Positions 1-12,474 of a DNA stretch of 64,000 bases are shown piece by piece. The number at the start of each line of letters is the position of its first letter. The stretch's first letter is position 1. The position numbers and the translations under genes are program-made. The stretch is from Heliocidaris tuberculata (lineage: Eukaryota > Echinodermata > Echinoidea > Camarodonta > Echinometridae), in contig CM046846.1 of the NCBI GenBank assembly GCA_025618425.1, forward strand, positions 27,720,499 to 27,784,498. Direction: 5' to 3'. The notes beneath the pieces were generated by a model. The model saw only the letters and a program-made list of their open reading frames with translations, ran no database searches and was not told the DNA's origin.

Positions 1-310
1 TTTCTTTCTCTCTCCCTGTCCCTGTCATTCAATCTCTCTCTCTCTCCCTGTCCCTGTCATTTAATCTCTCTCTCTTTCTCTCCCTGTCCCTGTCATTCAA
101 TCTCTCTTACTCTTCTTTCTTTCTCTTTCTCTTGTTCTCTTTCTCTCCCATTTTCTTGCTTTTCTTCTGTGTTTGAAATAAAGGAATAATTTCAACAACT
201 CATTTGCTGTTTCATTCTCTCTCTTTTTCATATTTCTTGTTACTCTCTCCCCTTTCTCTGTCTGTCTCTGTCTGTCTCTCTTTCTCTCTCTCTCTCTCTC
301 TCTCCATTTG
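1..310. repeat. CT-rich low-complexity tract with a ~45-bp tandem unit
   Basis: The first ~120 bases hold three copies of a unit containing TCTCCCTGTCCCTGTCATT, then drift into (CT)n and (TCTG)n. It lies in an intron of the sarcoglycan gene. The long peptides it encodes on either strand are R/E/K or S/L/F runs and are not genes. Confidence 0.8.
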
Positions 311-776
311 TTTTTCATTTTTCTCATTTCCTATTGGACTTGCCAGTGGGTATTAGAGGGGAGTAGATTACCTCTACTTACCGGTATTTTCCATGGACCA
401 GAAGGTATCAGCATACTACTAAATTAGGGAAAATGTTGAATTATTCAATGATTTTTCTCTTTCTTTTTCTTTGTTAGGGATAACGAGAGAATATTTGATC
501 CAGTTGGAAGATCAATAAACTGAAGAAAAAATTAAGATCATCGTTGATGAGATATATGATGCCTAAAGTTGTTGTAAAAAAAAAAAAATTTCAGGGAAGG
601 TGGAAAAAAAATGTATTTCATTAACATGGCAATAGAAATTTGATTTTTTTTTTTGTCAGTTGGAAAAATTTGAACGGTACTAAAAGGTACAATGATAATA
701 TTGGATGATATTGATAATGTAATGATGTGGCAGTTTGCTTTGTTGTTAAATATATTGATGTTTTTATCTTGAACAG

Positions 777-3700
777 AGTGGCATGGGTAAATTCAAGATA
801 GCTAAAGATGGTATTCGACTAGAAGGTACTGTAGAATTCCTCAAGGCTTTTTATACTGCACAAATTACGTCTTTTAAGGTAAGTGCAAAATCTTTGTAAT
901 CATACCTTTTCTGAAATGACTTAATTGATTTATCATACAATGTCTATCTGTGTGTTTTGATTAAAAATGCTTAGACTTTAATGAGAACTGTGTTAACAAG
1001 CATTGGAAGAACATATAGTTATCATTTTGTGTTTGTTTGTTGTTATTCTTTTGCTTTTGCCACTATAGTATTATGAGAACTGTAAAAAAGGAAATTCACA
1101 TTTTAGGATCGGCTTCAGTTGATGAAAATTGGTTGATGCTGCTAATTTTACTTTTAATGTTTATTTTACTCTTTCCTTTTTTCTATAATGTTTTCAACCT
1201 TTTTTCTCCACGGCGATATATTCACCACTCTGTCTGTCACTCTCTCTAATTCACTTTTTGTTACTCTTTTTTTGACACTCTCTATCTCTGTCTGCCTCTT
1301 TTTCTCTTTCCATTATCTTCAACATGCTTGTATCTTCCTTTCCCAAATCCATCAATTACTTTCTTTCTTTGTATTTCCTCCCCCTCTCTCTTTCTCTCCT
1401 CCTCTTCCTCCTCCTCCTCCTTCTTCTTCTTCTTCTTCTCCTTCTTCTTCTCCTTCTTCTTCTTTTTTCTTCTTCTTTTTCTTCTTTTTCTTCTTCTTCT
1501 TCTTCTTCTTCTTCTTCTTCTTCTCCTCCTTCTCCTTCTCCTCCTTCTCCTTCTCCTTCTCCTTCTCCTTCTCCTTCTCCTTCTCCTTCTCCTCCTTCTC
1601 CTTCTCCTTCTCCTTCTCCTTCTCCTTCTCCTTTTCCTTCTCCTCCTTCTCTTTTTTGTTTGTACAATTCCAGAATAAACCGTTGGTAATCCAGTCAGGG
1701 CATAATGTTAGTATCAATGCTAGGAATGGACTTACAAATGTAACAGGCAGATTTGTAGTAGGTGAGTTCGACTTATTTTTACTTCATGTAGTTTGATTTA
1801 AAGGGGAAGTCCACCCTGGTGTTTAGTTCATTTGAATAAAAGCAGAAAAATGAGAGAAACAGATTAGTGGAAGTTGGAGCAAAATCTGTTAAGAAATAAG
1901 AAAGTTATGAATTTTTGAAGTTGTAATCAGTCCACACAAATTGCCAACCCCGTGTTTTGCAAGCAACCTATATGAAACAAATCTATTCCTTTAAAAGGAA
2001 TAGATTTGTTTCATAGTAGGTTGTTTGTAAAAATATATTTGCAATGATTATATCTAGGGTGCATCTATGATTTAATATTTTCTTTAGAGAAAATGGAAAT
2101 TTATGATTTTTTTAGGAGTTGCTAAGTTGTGTTTGATTGATTACAACTTCTAAAATTAATAGCTTTCTTATTTCTTATCAGAATTTGCTCAAACTGTCAT
2201 GGATCTGTTTCTCTCATTTTGTTGTGCTTCTTTTAAAACCAACATGATATCAGGGTGAACTGCCCCTTTAAGGGTTCATGGAAAGATAGATTCCAATATG
2301 TAACAGGAAATATTCAAGTCTGATCCTGTATTTGTATCTGGCATATAACAGCATTTAGACCTACTATGTCACATTGTTAATGATATTTAGAAATGCACAC
2401 TTATTAATTTCAATTCAGTATTTATTTCCAATTCATTAAAAATTATACAAACAAAAATAAACAAAGCAAACAAACAAGTAAAACTGCTGGAACATGTTAA
2501 AACATGAAAATAAACCATTTACATATACAGGCAAACAAAATGAAAATAGTTTTGGTACAAGTGTATGTACATGTATGCAATGATAGTATGATGAGTTGAA
2601 GAAAAATGAATTATACAATTGTTATGATTTCACTTTATGGTTATGACTTCCGGTGGTGATATCTGTTTCTTTCTTTTATTGCAGGTGATAAAACATTAAC
2701 ATCTCACAGCGAGAGATTTGTAATATACGACACCCAAGATAACATGGTATTCTACGCAGATGCAGAAGAAGTTCGAATTGGAACAGAGAAATTAACATTT
2801 ACAGGTAAGGGAGGAAAACCAGGCTCGTTCACTTTCTTAGAGGGTACCAATAACCAAAAAATATTTTACTCTGTATGTTAGAGGTTCCATGTCTTTCTAC
2901 AATATTCCAAATATGGGCTTCGAATATCACTTCTATAAAGAGATATTACAAGTTTAATTATACTCTCTATAAGCATAAAAGCGACTCGTGAGTAGACTAC
3001 TCAGCACACCCGTATGCGCTCGCCAAGATAAGGGCTCGCGTGGAACCCAACTCGGAGGTTCGGTTCCGCACAAGCACCTTCATGTTATCTGTTATTTGCT
3101 TCATACTCCTAAACTGTTGACCTATAGAATTCCAGATAAAGTTCTTTGAGGTTAATTTTATACCTCCTAGCGGTATACAAATTCTTTTTTCACGTGGTTG
3201 GTACACTTTAAGCGGATAACGTAGCACAATTCTTTGCAGGAAATTGTTTATTTATAGGCCTCTCAATAATTAATGTACCTATGATTAGTTTAAAGTACAT
3301 GTATCTCACTGTTTGCATGTGAATATCATGAGGAGCTAGTGTTAGAATATCATTTGTGTAAATTAAATGATGTGAATGTCATATCTGCCGCATTCTTTTC
3401 TTTTTTGAAATTTAAAAGCGTTTAGAAATATGTCGCCACAAAATTATAATTCAACAAAAATTTCAATATTTTTCTCTGTAGTATGTTTGTGTACAAAAGG
3501 CAAGTGTTTGCTCTATCTTGCCCTGTTGGTTGATTGTTTACTGGATTTCATTGCTGGTATCTGTCAATTAACTATGTTAAAAATATTCAAAAAATCAAAT
3601 TTTCTTGAATGATAGTGCATAATTTCCTTGGTTTTTTTTTTCTTAAAGAAGGTAGTTCCTCTCTATGAATTTGTAGTTTTCTCAACAGGGGCACATACAT

Positions 3701-5173
3701 GTCTGAAGTTTGCTATATTTTGTATTCATTTCCAAATTGTGTTGTTTTATTTGTGCAGGTCCTGAGGGAACAGTATTTGAAGGTCCTGTCGAAACAGCAA
3801 GAGTAGTAGCACCTTCAGGCCAAAGCTTAGAGTAAGTTCATTGATAAGAAAGATTTCCTACATGGTTGGCACAATTTAAATCGCAAGTTGCCTTTACAAA
3901 TTGCTGATTTAAATTTTAAAAAACAAAGAAATATTTAAGAAATTTTGTTGTTGATTTTGTTGATGCAACTAGAAAAAAGCACTGAAAAATCACTGTTTGA
4001 TTTTTTCCATTTTGGGGCTTACAATTTCATCCAAGTAAGAGTTATTGCATTCCAAATAATGTCTGATATTAGATCAACCAAAATGATGCTTCTTTTCTGT
4101 AGGAGCAACATTTAGGACTATGATTTTTTTAAAAATCAAATAAATTTGATTTTCTTTAAGTAAAAAAAAAAATCATGACTTCTTTCCAACCCTGCTTTCA
4201 ATACTCTGAAGTCATTCATGTTTTACACTGGTATGTTTTCATATTGCAGTATAGAAGCATTAACGAATAGCATCCACATGCAAGCCGGGGAGCGTATGTT
4301 TCTACGAGGCGTGTCTGGAGACCTCTCAGCATCGTGTCTAGCAGATTTAAAACTCCGAGCCACCAATGGCAGGGTGAGTCCACTGTTACTAAAGGCCATC
4401 ATACACCTTAGGACCTTACAATGACTGTATTTTGAAAGCAACTTATGTAGAATTAGATATGGGCCCTGTATCACAAAAGTTTGCAGTCAATTGCAAAATG
4501 ACAATGGCCAATCAAAATCATCATTGCATGCATATATTTTTAAAAAGGTGTACCATTTACCAATCAGAATTGTTATTTCAAATTAGCAACTGATATCAAA
4601 CCTTTGTGTTACGGGACCATGGAGTTTTAAAATGTACATTATTCGTGATGGAGGTCCCTATTGACAAATGAATGGTAATATCAAAGTTGCTGGGTTTTGT
4701 GGGACTTCAGGTTGGAGGAAAGGCCCATTCGACTGCGAAACATAGTGATGTCATACCTGTTGCACAAGTGGCTATCAACTGGAAGCTGGTTTAGCTGTTT
4801 CTCTGACCGCAAGGGTTGAGATATTATATAATTGTGTACAAAGGAGTTTTTTGGTTTAGTTGATAAGTCACCTGATTATGAATCACAAGGTACACGGTTT
4901 AGAGTTCCGAGCACATCGCTAACATCCTTTTGCGAGACATTAACTTATATTTGTCACACTAGACCCAGGTTCTAATGATTGTTATAATTTGATATGATTT
5001 CATGACAGATAATGCTACAATCTGAGAGCCTAGAAATGAAGAACCTCCCTGTAGCGGATGCCAGCTCCACATCCTCGTCAGCTGGTGTCTTTGAACTCTG
5101 CATTTGTGAGAACGGGAGGGTGTTCTTGGCCCCACCCTCCACCGGCTGCACCCAGACAGACATCTGCTTATAA
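777..5173 (+). CDS. Gamma/delta/zeta-type sarcoglycan, last six coding exons (5' part missing)
   Basis: Exons at 777-878, 1674-1761, 2685-2804, 3759-3831, 4250-4373 and 5009-5173 join in frame (phases 0,1,1,2,0) to 223 residues and a TAA stop; all have AG/GT borders. The product is the extracellular part of a type II single-pass sarcoglycan, a member of the dystrophin-associated complex at the muscle membrane. Family hallmarks are visible: G-M-G-x-F/L with D-G-I-R-L-E-G at the start, NVSINARNG, A-E-E-V-R-I-G-T-E-K-L, PEGTVF with VET, and the C-terminal cysteine cluster (ELCICENG, then GCTQTDICL). Vertebrate homologues are about 290 aa, so the cytoplasmic tail and transmembrane segment should lie left of the window. 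The sequence does not decide between gamma, delta and zeta; a single invertebrate orthologue of that trio is likely. A foldback element sits in intron 2 and a huge pyrimidine tract precedes exon 1674. Confidence 0.93.
1356..1667 (+). repeat. ~300-nt pure pyrimidine tract (CTC/TTC/TCC) abutting a splice acceptor
   Basis: Almost uninterrupted C/T sequence made of CTT, CTC and CCTTCT units. It ends about 10 bases before the AG at 1672-1673 that opens a sarcoglycan exon, so it acts as an oversized polypyrimidine tract on the sense strand. The translated S/F, L and E/K runs are artefacts. Confidence 0.9.
1797..2272. mobile_element. Foldback MITE, AAGTCCACCCTG family, copy 1
   Basis: The left end reads TTTAAAGGGGAAGTCCACCC and the right end is its near reverse complement (CAGGGTGAACTGCCCCTTTA). 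The arms stay complementary for well over 100 bp (AAGAAATAAGAAAGTTATGA against TAGCTTTCTTATTTCTTATC). No ORF. It lies in a sarcoglycan intron. Related copies are at 10570-11087 and, as a half copy, at 29433-29700. Confidence 0.8.
4461..4618. mobile_element. Short foldback element, GGGCCCTGT..CACAAA family
   Basis: Ends GGGCCCTGTATCACAAAAG and CTTTGTGTTACGGGACC are inverted copies. The middle has CCAATCA motifs on both sides. Other members of the same end type are at 6748-6872, 8558-8704 and perhaps 49451-49597. Lies in the last sarcoglycan intron. Confidence 0.6.
4845..4915 (+). repeat. Possible tRNA-derived SINE remnant
   Basis: TTGGTTTAGTTGATAAG resembles a tRNA A box, and GTTTAGAGTTCCGAG about 45 bp later resembles a decayed B box. 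No cloverleaf can be drawn convincingly, so this is not called a tRNA gene. Confidence 0.25.
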
Positions 5174-6747
5174 CGGTCAACCTCGCTGACCCTTGACCCC
5201 TTGATGACCTGTCACCATAACACCATGATAAAACCACCAATGACGTTTTGTTTGCCGGACGAAATTGTGACATTGTTTTTTACGATCATAGTCCATCTTT
5301 CATGGATTTGAAACTCTAAATTAAATTACTAAGTTGTACATTTATTGGTAAAACTCTGTAGTGAGATCACAAAGTAATTGCCTGTAGTTTACACAATATG
5401 AGATATTTATGGTAGAAAGATGAGAGTTTATGAGGGTTTATTTGTTGAGACATGTTGAGGGCTTTATCATGGATTTTGGTGACAAGCCATTTATTCCTTG
5501 TATTTATTTATTGCAATTTCATATATGTTATAAATCATATGTACATGATGAGAGACTGATTTCCTTTTTGCATTGGTTGTGCATTTTTCTAACTTATTTG
5601 TATATATATTTCAGATTCAGTGATAGAGCATTCTTGAATTCTTACTACATGTAGTTAAAACTTTTCAGATGATAAAACAGTATCATCTTATTCTTTTAAA
5701 ACTTTCAAATTGATTAATTTAGTACAAAATTAATATGTGACAAAAATATGTTGTGATATGAAAATCTGATTACTTTGATATACTCCAATTCTATCAAAAG
5801 ATGATATTTATGTTCTGCCATGCCCAATGATGTGTGTACTTAATGTTTATTGTTCAAACCCTTGCAAGTTCAAGTATTTCTTTTCAAAACTGGCAGAGAA
5901 AAAATGAAATGTCATTAAAAAAAAAAAGGAATTAAAAATTAAAGAACAGAGAGTTATTCAGCTTTGGAAATCTCAACAAGTGAAAATGATACTGAAAACA
6001 GTTTTAGAAATTTCAGGAAATATTTCATATTTTCTGGTGAAAAGAGCTGCTGTCTCCAAAAAAGAAAAGAAAAATGATTATCACACTTATACAAGTCCCA
6101 TGAATTCAATTCAATTCAATTCAATTCAATTGATATGGAGAAATGAATTTGGCTATTTATTATTATGCTTTAACTTGAGCAAAAGGTCACAAAATCTCCA
6201 TGAATGAATCCCTCTTTTCCCTTCTTTTTTATCGTGTGTGTGTAAATGGGAAACAGACAAGTACTGCCTTGCTCCAAACCTATATTCGAGAAAAGACTTT
6301 GTATTGATGATTTTATTCATTGTGTTGATGTGATGGGTGTAGGTAATTTGTGTTGGTGATTGGCTTTTGTATGATGCCATTCATCCACTTTGACAATCGT
6401 TCATGATGTAGTCTAGTGAGAGACAGAAGGGCGTTCACTCATACTTTTACATGGAGTTAAGGCCCTTCTGGCACTGAGCAGACATGATATCTGATTTTCT
6501 TGTTGATGATCAATACATGCCATAGAATTTATTGTAAATTTCACTTGAAATTCACCTGAAATTCACCTGAAATTCACCATTCTGGATTCAAATACTGTCT
6601 TCTTTATTGATTCCTCAGATTTAATAAATGTATTTATTAAGTGTTTTTTCTGAATTGTTTTCTTGACTACAGTATTTTGTTGGACATGGTAGAAAACCTT
6701 GAAATATGATGTACATAGGATGTAATGTGATGTAATTTATCAAATCA

Positions 6748-6872
6748 GGGGCCTGTAACATAAAGTGATATAATCAATCTTACGATCAATTGTAACTCTT
6801 CAGTACATGGTTTGCCATAGACTTACGATATCAATCATAAGATTGATTGTATCTCTTTATGTTACAGGCCCC
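6748..6872. mobile_element. Short foldback element
   Basis: Perfect outer arms GGGGCCTGTAACATAAAG and CTTTATGTTACAGGCCCC, with further inner complementarity (AATCAATCTTACGATC against TAAGATTGATT). About 125 bp, no coding capacity. Same end style as the elements at 4461 and 8558. Confidence 0.75.
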
Positions 6873-8557
6873 AGAATAGATTTGATTTTGTTTATAAGCT
6901 TTATCATTTGCTGAAAGTAGACCTTTTAATACTCAAAGAGAGCTCTTCCTTGCATGTGTACTGGTTTGAGTTGTATTTGTTGTTCTTTTGATATAGTAGA
7001 GCAGGAAATTATTACGTCCTGGCTGAAATGAAATCATGTTGAACTAGGTTGCTCTAAGCTTTAGTTAAACTTCTCATACATTTATTTGTTAAAATTTCAA
7101 ATATTCATTTTCTGATATTGTGTCCACCTACATTATTAATAAATACAAAGCTGCTATTGAAGCTAGAAGTAATAGCTTTTGACAGATTCACTGTAGATGA
7201 ATGCACTGAAATTTATCAATTTTTCTTTCAATCAGATGAGCTGAAACATTTTATGTATTTGCAATGATTGATAAATGTTCAAAATGATATAGTTTTTAAG
7301 ACAAAGCCTTGTGTCCATTTTTATTAAGAAACATTTGAATCTTGCCAATTGACATGGTAGTAGTACTAGAGTATTGAACTTTTGAATCCCCAAAATGTGG
7401 ACCCAGTAATTGTATAGACTTGTATTGGTTTATCACAAGTTGATAATGTAAAATACTCATGCATAGCAAACTCTACATCCAACTTGAGGAGCACCGACTC
7501 ATTTTTATATATCATTTTCTATATCGAACTTGTCAAATGCCAACATGGTGAAAAGGATGATATTGACAAACTCTGTATGTTTTGAGAACTCTGTTTATCT
7601 CTGAGATTATTTGATGGTGGTCATGTTTGACCACAATGACTGCTTTAATTTGATTGAAGGAAGCAACTCACAAATTGCATAACTTTCAAATGATCTGATT
7701 CAGAATACTCAGAAACATTTTTTTTAAAAAGCAAAGCATTGACAGGCACTACGGAATAAACGCTTAACATACTTTTCATATACATGTATATAATTTTTTC
7801 TCCCCCCCCCCCCCCCCCAATTTTCCATTACAGTTGCTTCCTTTTGTAAAAGTCAGGCAGCAGTGCTTTCTTATGTTTTCCAGTATTTGGGTTTCAGAGG
7901 CTGAATTCTTCTTGCCATTGGTCCGTCAAATTTTTTTACTCTCACAAAGGAATTTTTAAGAGAACATGCTTGTTACTAAATATTTCATTTCACAAAAGAC
8001 AATTGTATTATCAGAGACTGCCGACATGTTGACACGTACATGTACATTATGGATGATTTTTCTAGACATCTTCATTGCTCAACACCTTTTCTTTATGACA
8101 ATAGCACTGCTAGATATTTAATATAAAAAAGACAGTCGCATTTGATATTCAAATTATGTCTTTATGTGTAGATCATGTTTTACTGCTTTTGTATTCCTCA
8201 TTTTGTATTCGACTCTTGAAGCAGGAGTATTCCAAATAGTTGTATGTTTTGTATTCCAAACAGTGGTTGAAATTTTTATTGATGTTCATGTGGAGAATTC
8301 ACTTTGTAGCTGTCTGTTTGTAAGGGATATTTATTTGTTTCTCCTGATGGGTCGATATGAACTAAAAAAGAAGGAAACATTTTGGATTAAGAATTGATGA
8401 AAGCTTCAAGTATGTTTGACTGCTAATCAGACGATGTGTTCTACTTTTCTTCTCATTATTGAATCACATATTACCTGGCAGTGGCACTGCAGTTTGCTGT
8501 GATGCATTTCTCTATGGCTCCTACATGTTTTTCCTTATCAAAATGATAAAAGGCAAA

Positions 8558-8704
8558 GGGACCGTTTCATTAAAACTTGTTATCAAAAACAATTGCAACA
8601 TATCTATGACAAATTTGCTCTCAGCCAATCAAATGCTATGATTTCAGTAGCTTATAACAATATTTGGGACTTGTTATTGATAACAAGTTTTATGAAACAG
8701 GGCC
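8558..8704. mobile_element. Short foldback element
   Basis: Left end GGGACCGTTTCATTAAAAC, right end TTTTATGAAACAGGGCC; inner arms ACTTGTTATCAA and TTGATAACAAGT. The middle carries CCAATCAAAT. No ORF. Confidence 0.7.
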
Positions 8705-10109
8705 AAGTTCACAAATGTAGTCAAATTTATGAAAGCTTTTTCTCTTAGAGCCTAGTTACTAACAGGGTAGTGTAGTTTGAATGAATGCCTTACTTGTTGC
8801 TATGTTGGACAAGCTGAGAGCAAGTTTTAGGTTCATCTCTAGTTACCATTGTAGTACTGAGAAACATGCTAGAAATTTGAATATATTTGCGAACTGGTCT
8901 GTTTTTGTGGGTAAATTTTTTTTTCTTTTATTTAGCGCAAAATATGAAGGACAAGGAATTATCGAAAGAAAGGGTAAAATACAAATTCATGTGTTGAAAC
9001 AAAAGAAACTACTCTCTTAAAGGGAAGGTTGAGTTCTGGGAAAGGTGAAAAATGATGTGTGAGCTTTCTCATTCTTTTTATGTTAGTTCGGAAGATTATC
9101 ACAGTAGATATGTCCCCTGAAAAGGTTTGCTCTTCAAATGCACTCACATTCAAAAGATGACCAGAAACAGGTGAAATGCTAGGGCCGAACATTTGTGTGT
9201 AGTCCCATGTACACATTTCTGTGCGCAGTGCATATGACTCTCAGCAGGATGGAGTCAATTTCTTATCATTTTGGTGATTCCAAAACCTTACAGCATACAC
9301 CAATTCTTATGTGCTATACAGTATAATCAACCTTTCCTAATTGCTTTGAGACAGTTTCTTTCACAATTCAATGTCATGACCAGAACTCAACTTTATCTTG
9401 AAGTGTAATACTGTAGTGTGATTATTACAATGAAACCTGTCCTAGTGGTTTCTTAAATGTCTTCCTCTATGAGGAAATATGTGTTTGTGAAACCTGTCTA
9501 GATAGCCCACTTGATAGCATCATCATGAAATAGGAAACACCATTCACCGCATATAATAGACCACTTGACTGCAGTTGCCACTTTTTTTTCAGATTTCTTT
9601 GGGTTTCCATTTGTAGATGGGTTTCACTGTATGTAAAAAATTTTTAAAAAAATCTTGTATCCTGCAATTTTGAAGCCTGACCTTTGGGGTGAAAAAAAAA
9701 AGTTTATCAGTAGAATGACAGCCAGTGCTCAATGAAGATTGAATCTTTCTGATAATAGAGAATGCGGAATATGAACAGGGTCATACATGTAGGTTTCCCT
9801 TTCATAAGACAGAACTGTATGAATATGTGCTTCTTATTTCACTGTACTTTCGAGGATGAATCCAAACTTAAAAACTTATATAAAATGTATAGGTTGGATC
9901 TCACTGCAATTGTTAGCGTCATTTGTATATGCTTATTTATTAGATGCTATCTTTTGCTGCTGCTTTTCTCTTAAATTTTTTGATTAAAAATACTGCAAGC
10001 CTGATAGTTTGTTTTGTATTCTTGTGATATTGTAGTTAATGACGAAAATCACTGAGAAGGGTTGTAAAGAATGGAGACAAGAAAAGCTGTAAATGTAAAG
10101 AGGACTAGC

Positions 10110-10110
10110 T

Positions 10111-10172
<62 letters not shown>

Positions 10173-10198
10173 GAGAGGAGAGAGAAAAAAAAAGAGTG
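10110..10198. repeat. (GA)n microsatellite
   Basis: Runs of GAGAGA interrupted by GAAAGA. The CT strand gives a spurious L/S-rich frame. Confidence 0.9.
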
Positions 10199-10569
10199 AG
10201 ATGAGATGGTGAAAAGAAATCAAGTGAATAGATTCAGGAAATACATTGACTACTGTTGAACTGAACTAAAGCTAAAATATTTCATTACTGACATTATTGC
10301 TTCAAATTCAATACATATCAGTTTATAAATAAACATGTATTTGCATCTTTCAATCTATCATGTATTTCAGCCTCTTGTGGATAAAAAAAAAGAAATGAAA
10401 TGAATAATGAAATTTATACATACATATGTTACATCTATAATACAGAAAACTTTCATCTGTTGGGGGTAATACATTACATCTTAATACATGTACATCATAA
10501 GAAGTCTCCAAGTCAAGATATTGTCATTACGTTTCCCAAAGCAGCTATACCAAATACACTTGGGAAATA

Positions 10570-11087
10570 TTAAAGGGAAAGTCCACCCTGATATCAAGTT
10601 GGTTTAAAAAAAGCAGAAAAAGTATACGGATCAATGAAAGTTTGAGCAAAATCCGTTAAGAAATAAGTTATGAATTTTTGAAGTTCTGTCCAATCAAACA
10701 TAAATCGGCAACTACGTGACATATCTTGCGAGCTCCTCTCCCTTTTGCCCTGTAATTTAACAAAAATCATAAATTTCAAACTTTTTTATGAAGAAAATAT
10801 CGAATCATGCATGACCCCTAGATAAATTCACTGCAAATGTTTGAAATGCATTTTCCTTCATCAACTAAGCAAATGAAAATTTATGAAATTTTTGTAAAGA
10901 GCAAATGGGAGAGAATCTGGCAAGATACGTCACAGAGTTGCCAATTTGTGTTTGATTGATTACAACTTCAAAAAATCATAACTTTCTTATTTCTTATCGG
11001 ATTTTGCCCAAACTTTCACTGATCTGTTTCTTTAATTTTTCTGCATCTTTTGAAGCCAACTTGATATCAGGGTGGACTTTCCCTTTA
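10570..11087. mobile_element. Foldback MITE, AAGTCCACCCTG family, copy 2
   Basis: Begins TTAAAGGGAAAGTCCACCCT and ends with the inverse, AGGGTGGACTTTCCCTTTAA. The two halves are complementary nearly throughout (AAGAAATAAGTTATGA against TTTCTTATTTCTTATCGG). Noncoding; related to 1797-2272. Confidence 0.85.
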
Positions 11088-11230
11088 AATGCCACAACCA
11101 TGCATTACAACCATCCTCCCAGGAACCAGATGTCCACCTGTTTTGTGTATAATATGCCTCCCTACCAACCCCGAAAAGGGCATGCCCCCTGCAATATAAG
11201 AGCATACTGTATTGTTAAGTTTTTCAATTA

Positions 11231-11300
11231 GAAGTGGCATGGTCTAGTGGATACATCGCAGGACTGTGGATCACATGGATTGCAGTTCAACTTTGTCGAG
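11231..11300 (+). repeat. tRNA-like SINE head
   Basis: TGGTCTAGTGGATA is a good A box, and GCAGTTCAACTTTGTC about 45 bp downstream is a decayed B box. The acceptor arm does not pair, so I read a worn tRNA-derived SINE, not a working tRNA. Confidence 0.4.
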
Positions 11301-11918
11301 AAATGCATGGCTACTCTCGCTTTGAAACGAAGACAACATGAATGAAATGGAGATTGTATGAAAAGCTGTCATACATACATTTCTCACTGCTTTAAGCATG
11401 ACTACAGTTGCAAAAGTAGCAAATTTTGAATATAACATTGCCTCGCAAAAATAGCTGTGGAATCAAAATGCCTCACCCAAAATTGATGATCTTGGTGTCA
11501 TTTTACTCAGAAAACAATTTTCTACCCAATAAAACAAAAACTAATAACAATGTGTCAATAATGTCATTAAAATTGCAGATCTCAAGTGTTCTTTCTGGGC
11601 CACCCTGTATTACAAATCTAACCTACTGATGAAAGAAAAGTCATTGTATTATTTTGCCACCATTGGCAGTGATTTTTTATGGTGACATATTGATAAACAA
11701 TTTTCCTGTCTTCAACACTGTGTCAACGAAACTGTGTTTTAACAAAACTTCTGATTTTCTTGGCCAATTGAATACATCATTCAGTCCCCTATACTGAATG
11801 GTGTCATCAAAAACTAAGCCATACAAAATTCATGTAACTTTGACTTGAAAGTTGGCAGTGCAATGCAATAATACCAGTTAAAACAGCTTTATTCTCCTGA
11901 TGATATGAAATTTCCCGA

Positions 11919-11944
11919 GTAATAATAATAATAATAATAATAAA
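11919..11944. repeat. (TAA)n microsatellite
   Basis: AATAATAATAATAATAATAA directly before a sequence containing TATATAGCGCATAATC and GCGCTTTACA, a common 3' border of a LINE fragment running in from the other strand. Confidence 0.8.
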
Positions 11945-12016
11945 TAACTGACTTATATAGCGCATAATCAATTAAAACTGCTCTATGCGCTTTACATGCA
12001 GCTCTCCAAGATTACT

Positions 12017-12220
12017 TAACTACAATATAAACAAATATGTCTTTAGATTTTGCTTAAAAGATTCTGTAGATGTACACGACTGTAAATGTGCTGGCAAACT
12101 ATTCCACAGTTTTAGACCACAAAAATCAAAGCTAGCTTCACCCTTCTTCGAATCAACTCTAGGAACATGTAAAATTGAAGTATCTTCACTAGAGCGAAGT
12201 ACATCTGATGAATACAAATT
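12017..12220 (-). pseudogene. 3' tail of a degraded non-LTR retrotransposon (LINE)
   Basis: The minus strand reads LHVPRVDSKKGEASFDF, then LKLWNSLPAHLQSCTS and TFK-like QNLKTYLF. This is the familiar C-terminal end of reverse transcriptases of CR1/jockey/RTE-type LINEs (order: VPR..GG..F..WNSLP..F...L..YLF). Only about 65 residues remain; no catalytic YxDD box is in this piece. The (TAA)n run lies at its 3' side, as expected for a LINE tail. Confidence 0.7.
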
Positions 12221-12474
12221 TTAAAATAACTCTTAATTAGATAATGTGATGCATCATGTATTTTATTTATTGACATCATGGTTGGTTTTTTTAAAAAACT
12301 CCTAAAACACCTGCTGGAAAAAATTATGTCTACAATTAAAACAAAAAAAAAACTAAGTCGACATAGCCCCAATTTTCTTCTCTGGACATAAACCCCAGCA
12401 AAACTTCTGTTGATGACTGCATTTCTACATCATGAAAAATGTTTTATACTATATACTGTATGGCTTACACTATA

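Noticed and set aside
1188..1796. Long S/F-, L- and E/K-rich frames over the pyrimidine tract
   Set aside because: They are translations of CTT/CTC repeats on both strands and cross a real splice acceptor.
11231..11300. Functional tRNA gene
   Set aside because: A good A box but a broken B box and no acceptor pairing; better read as a SINE remnant.
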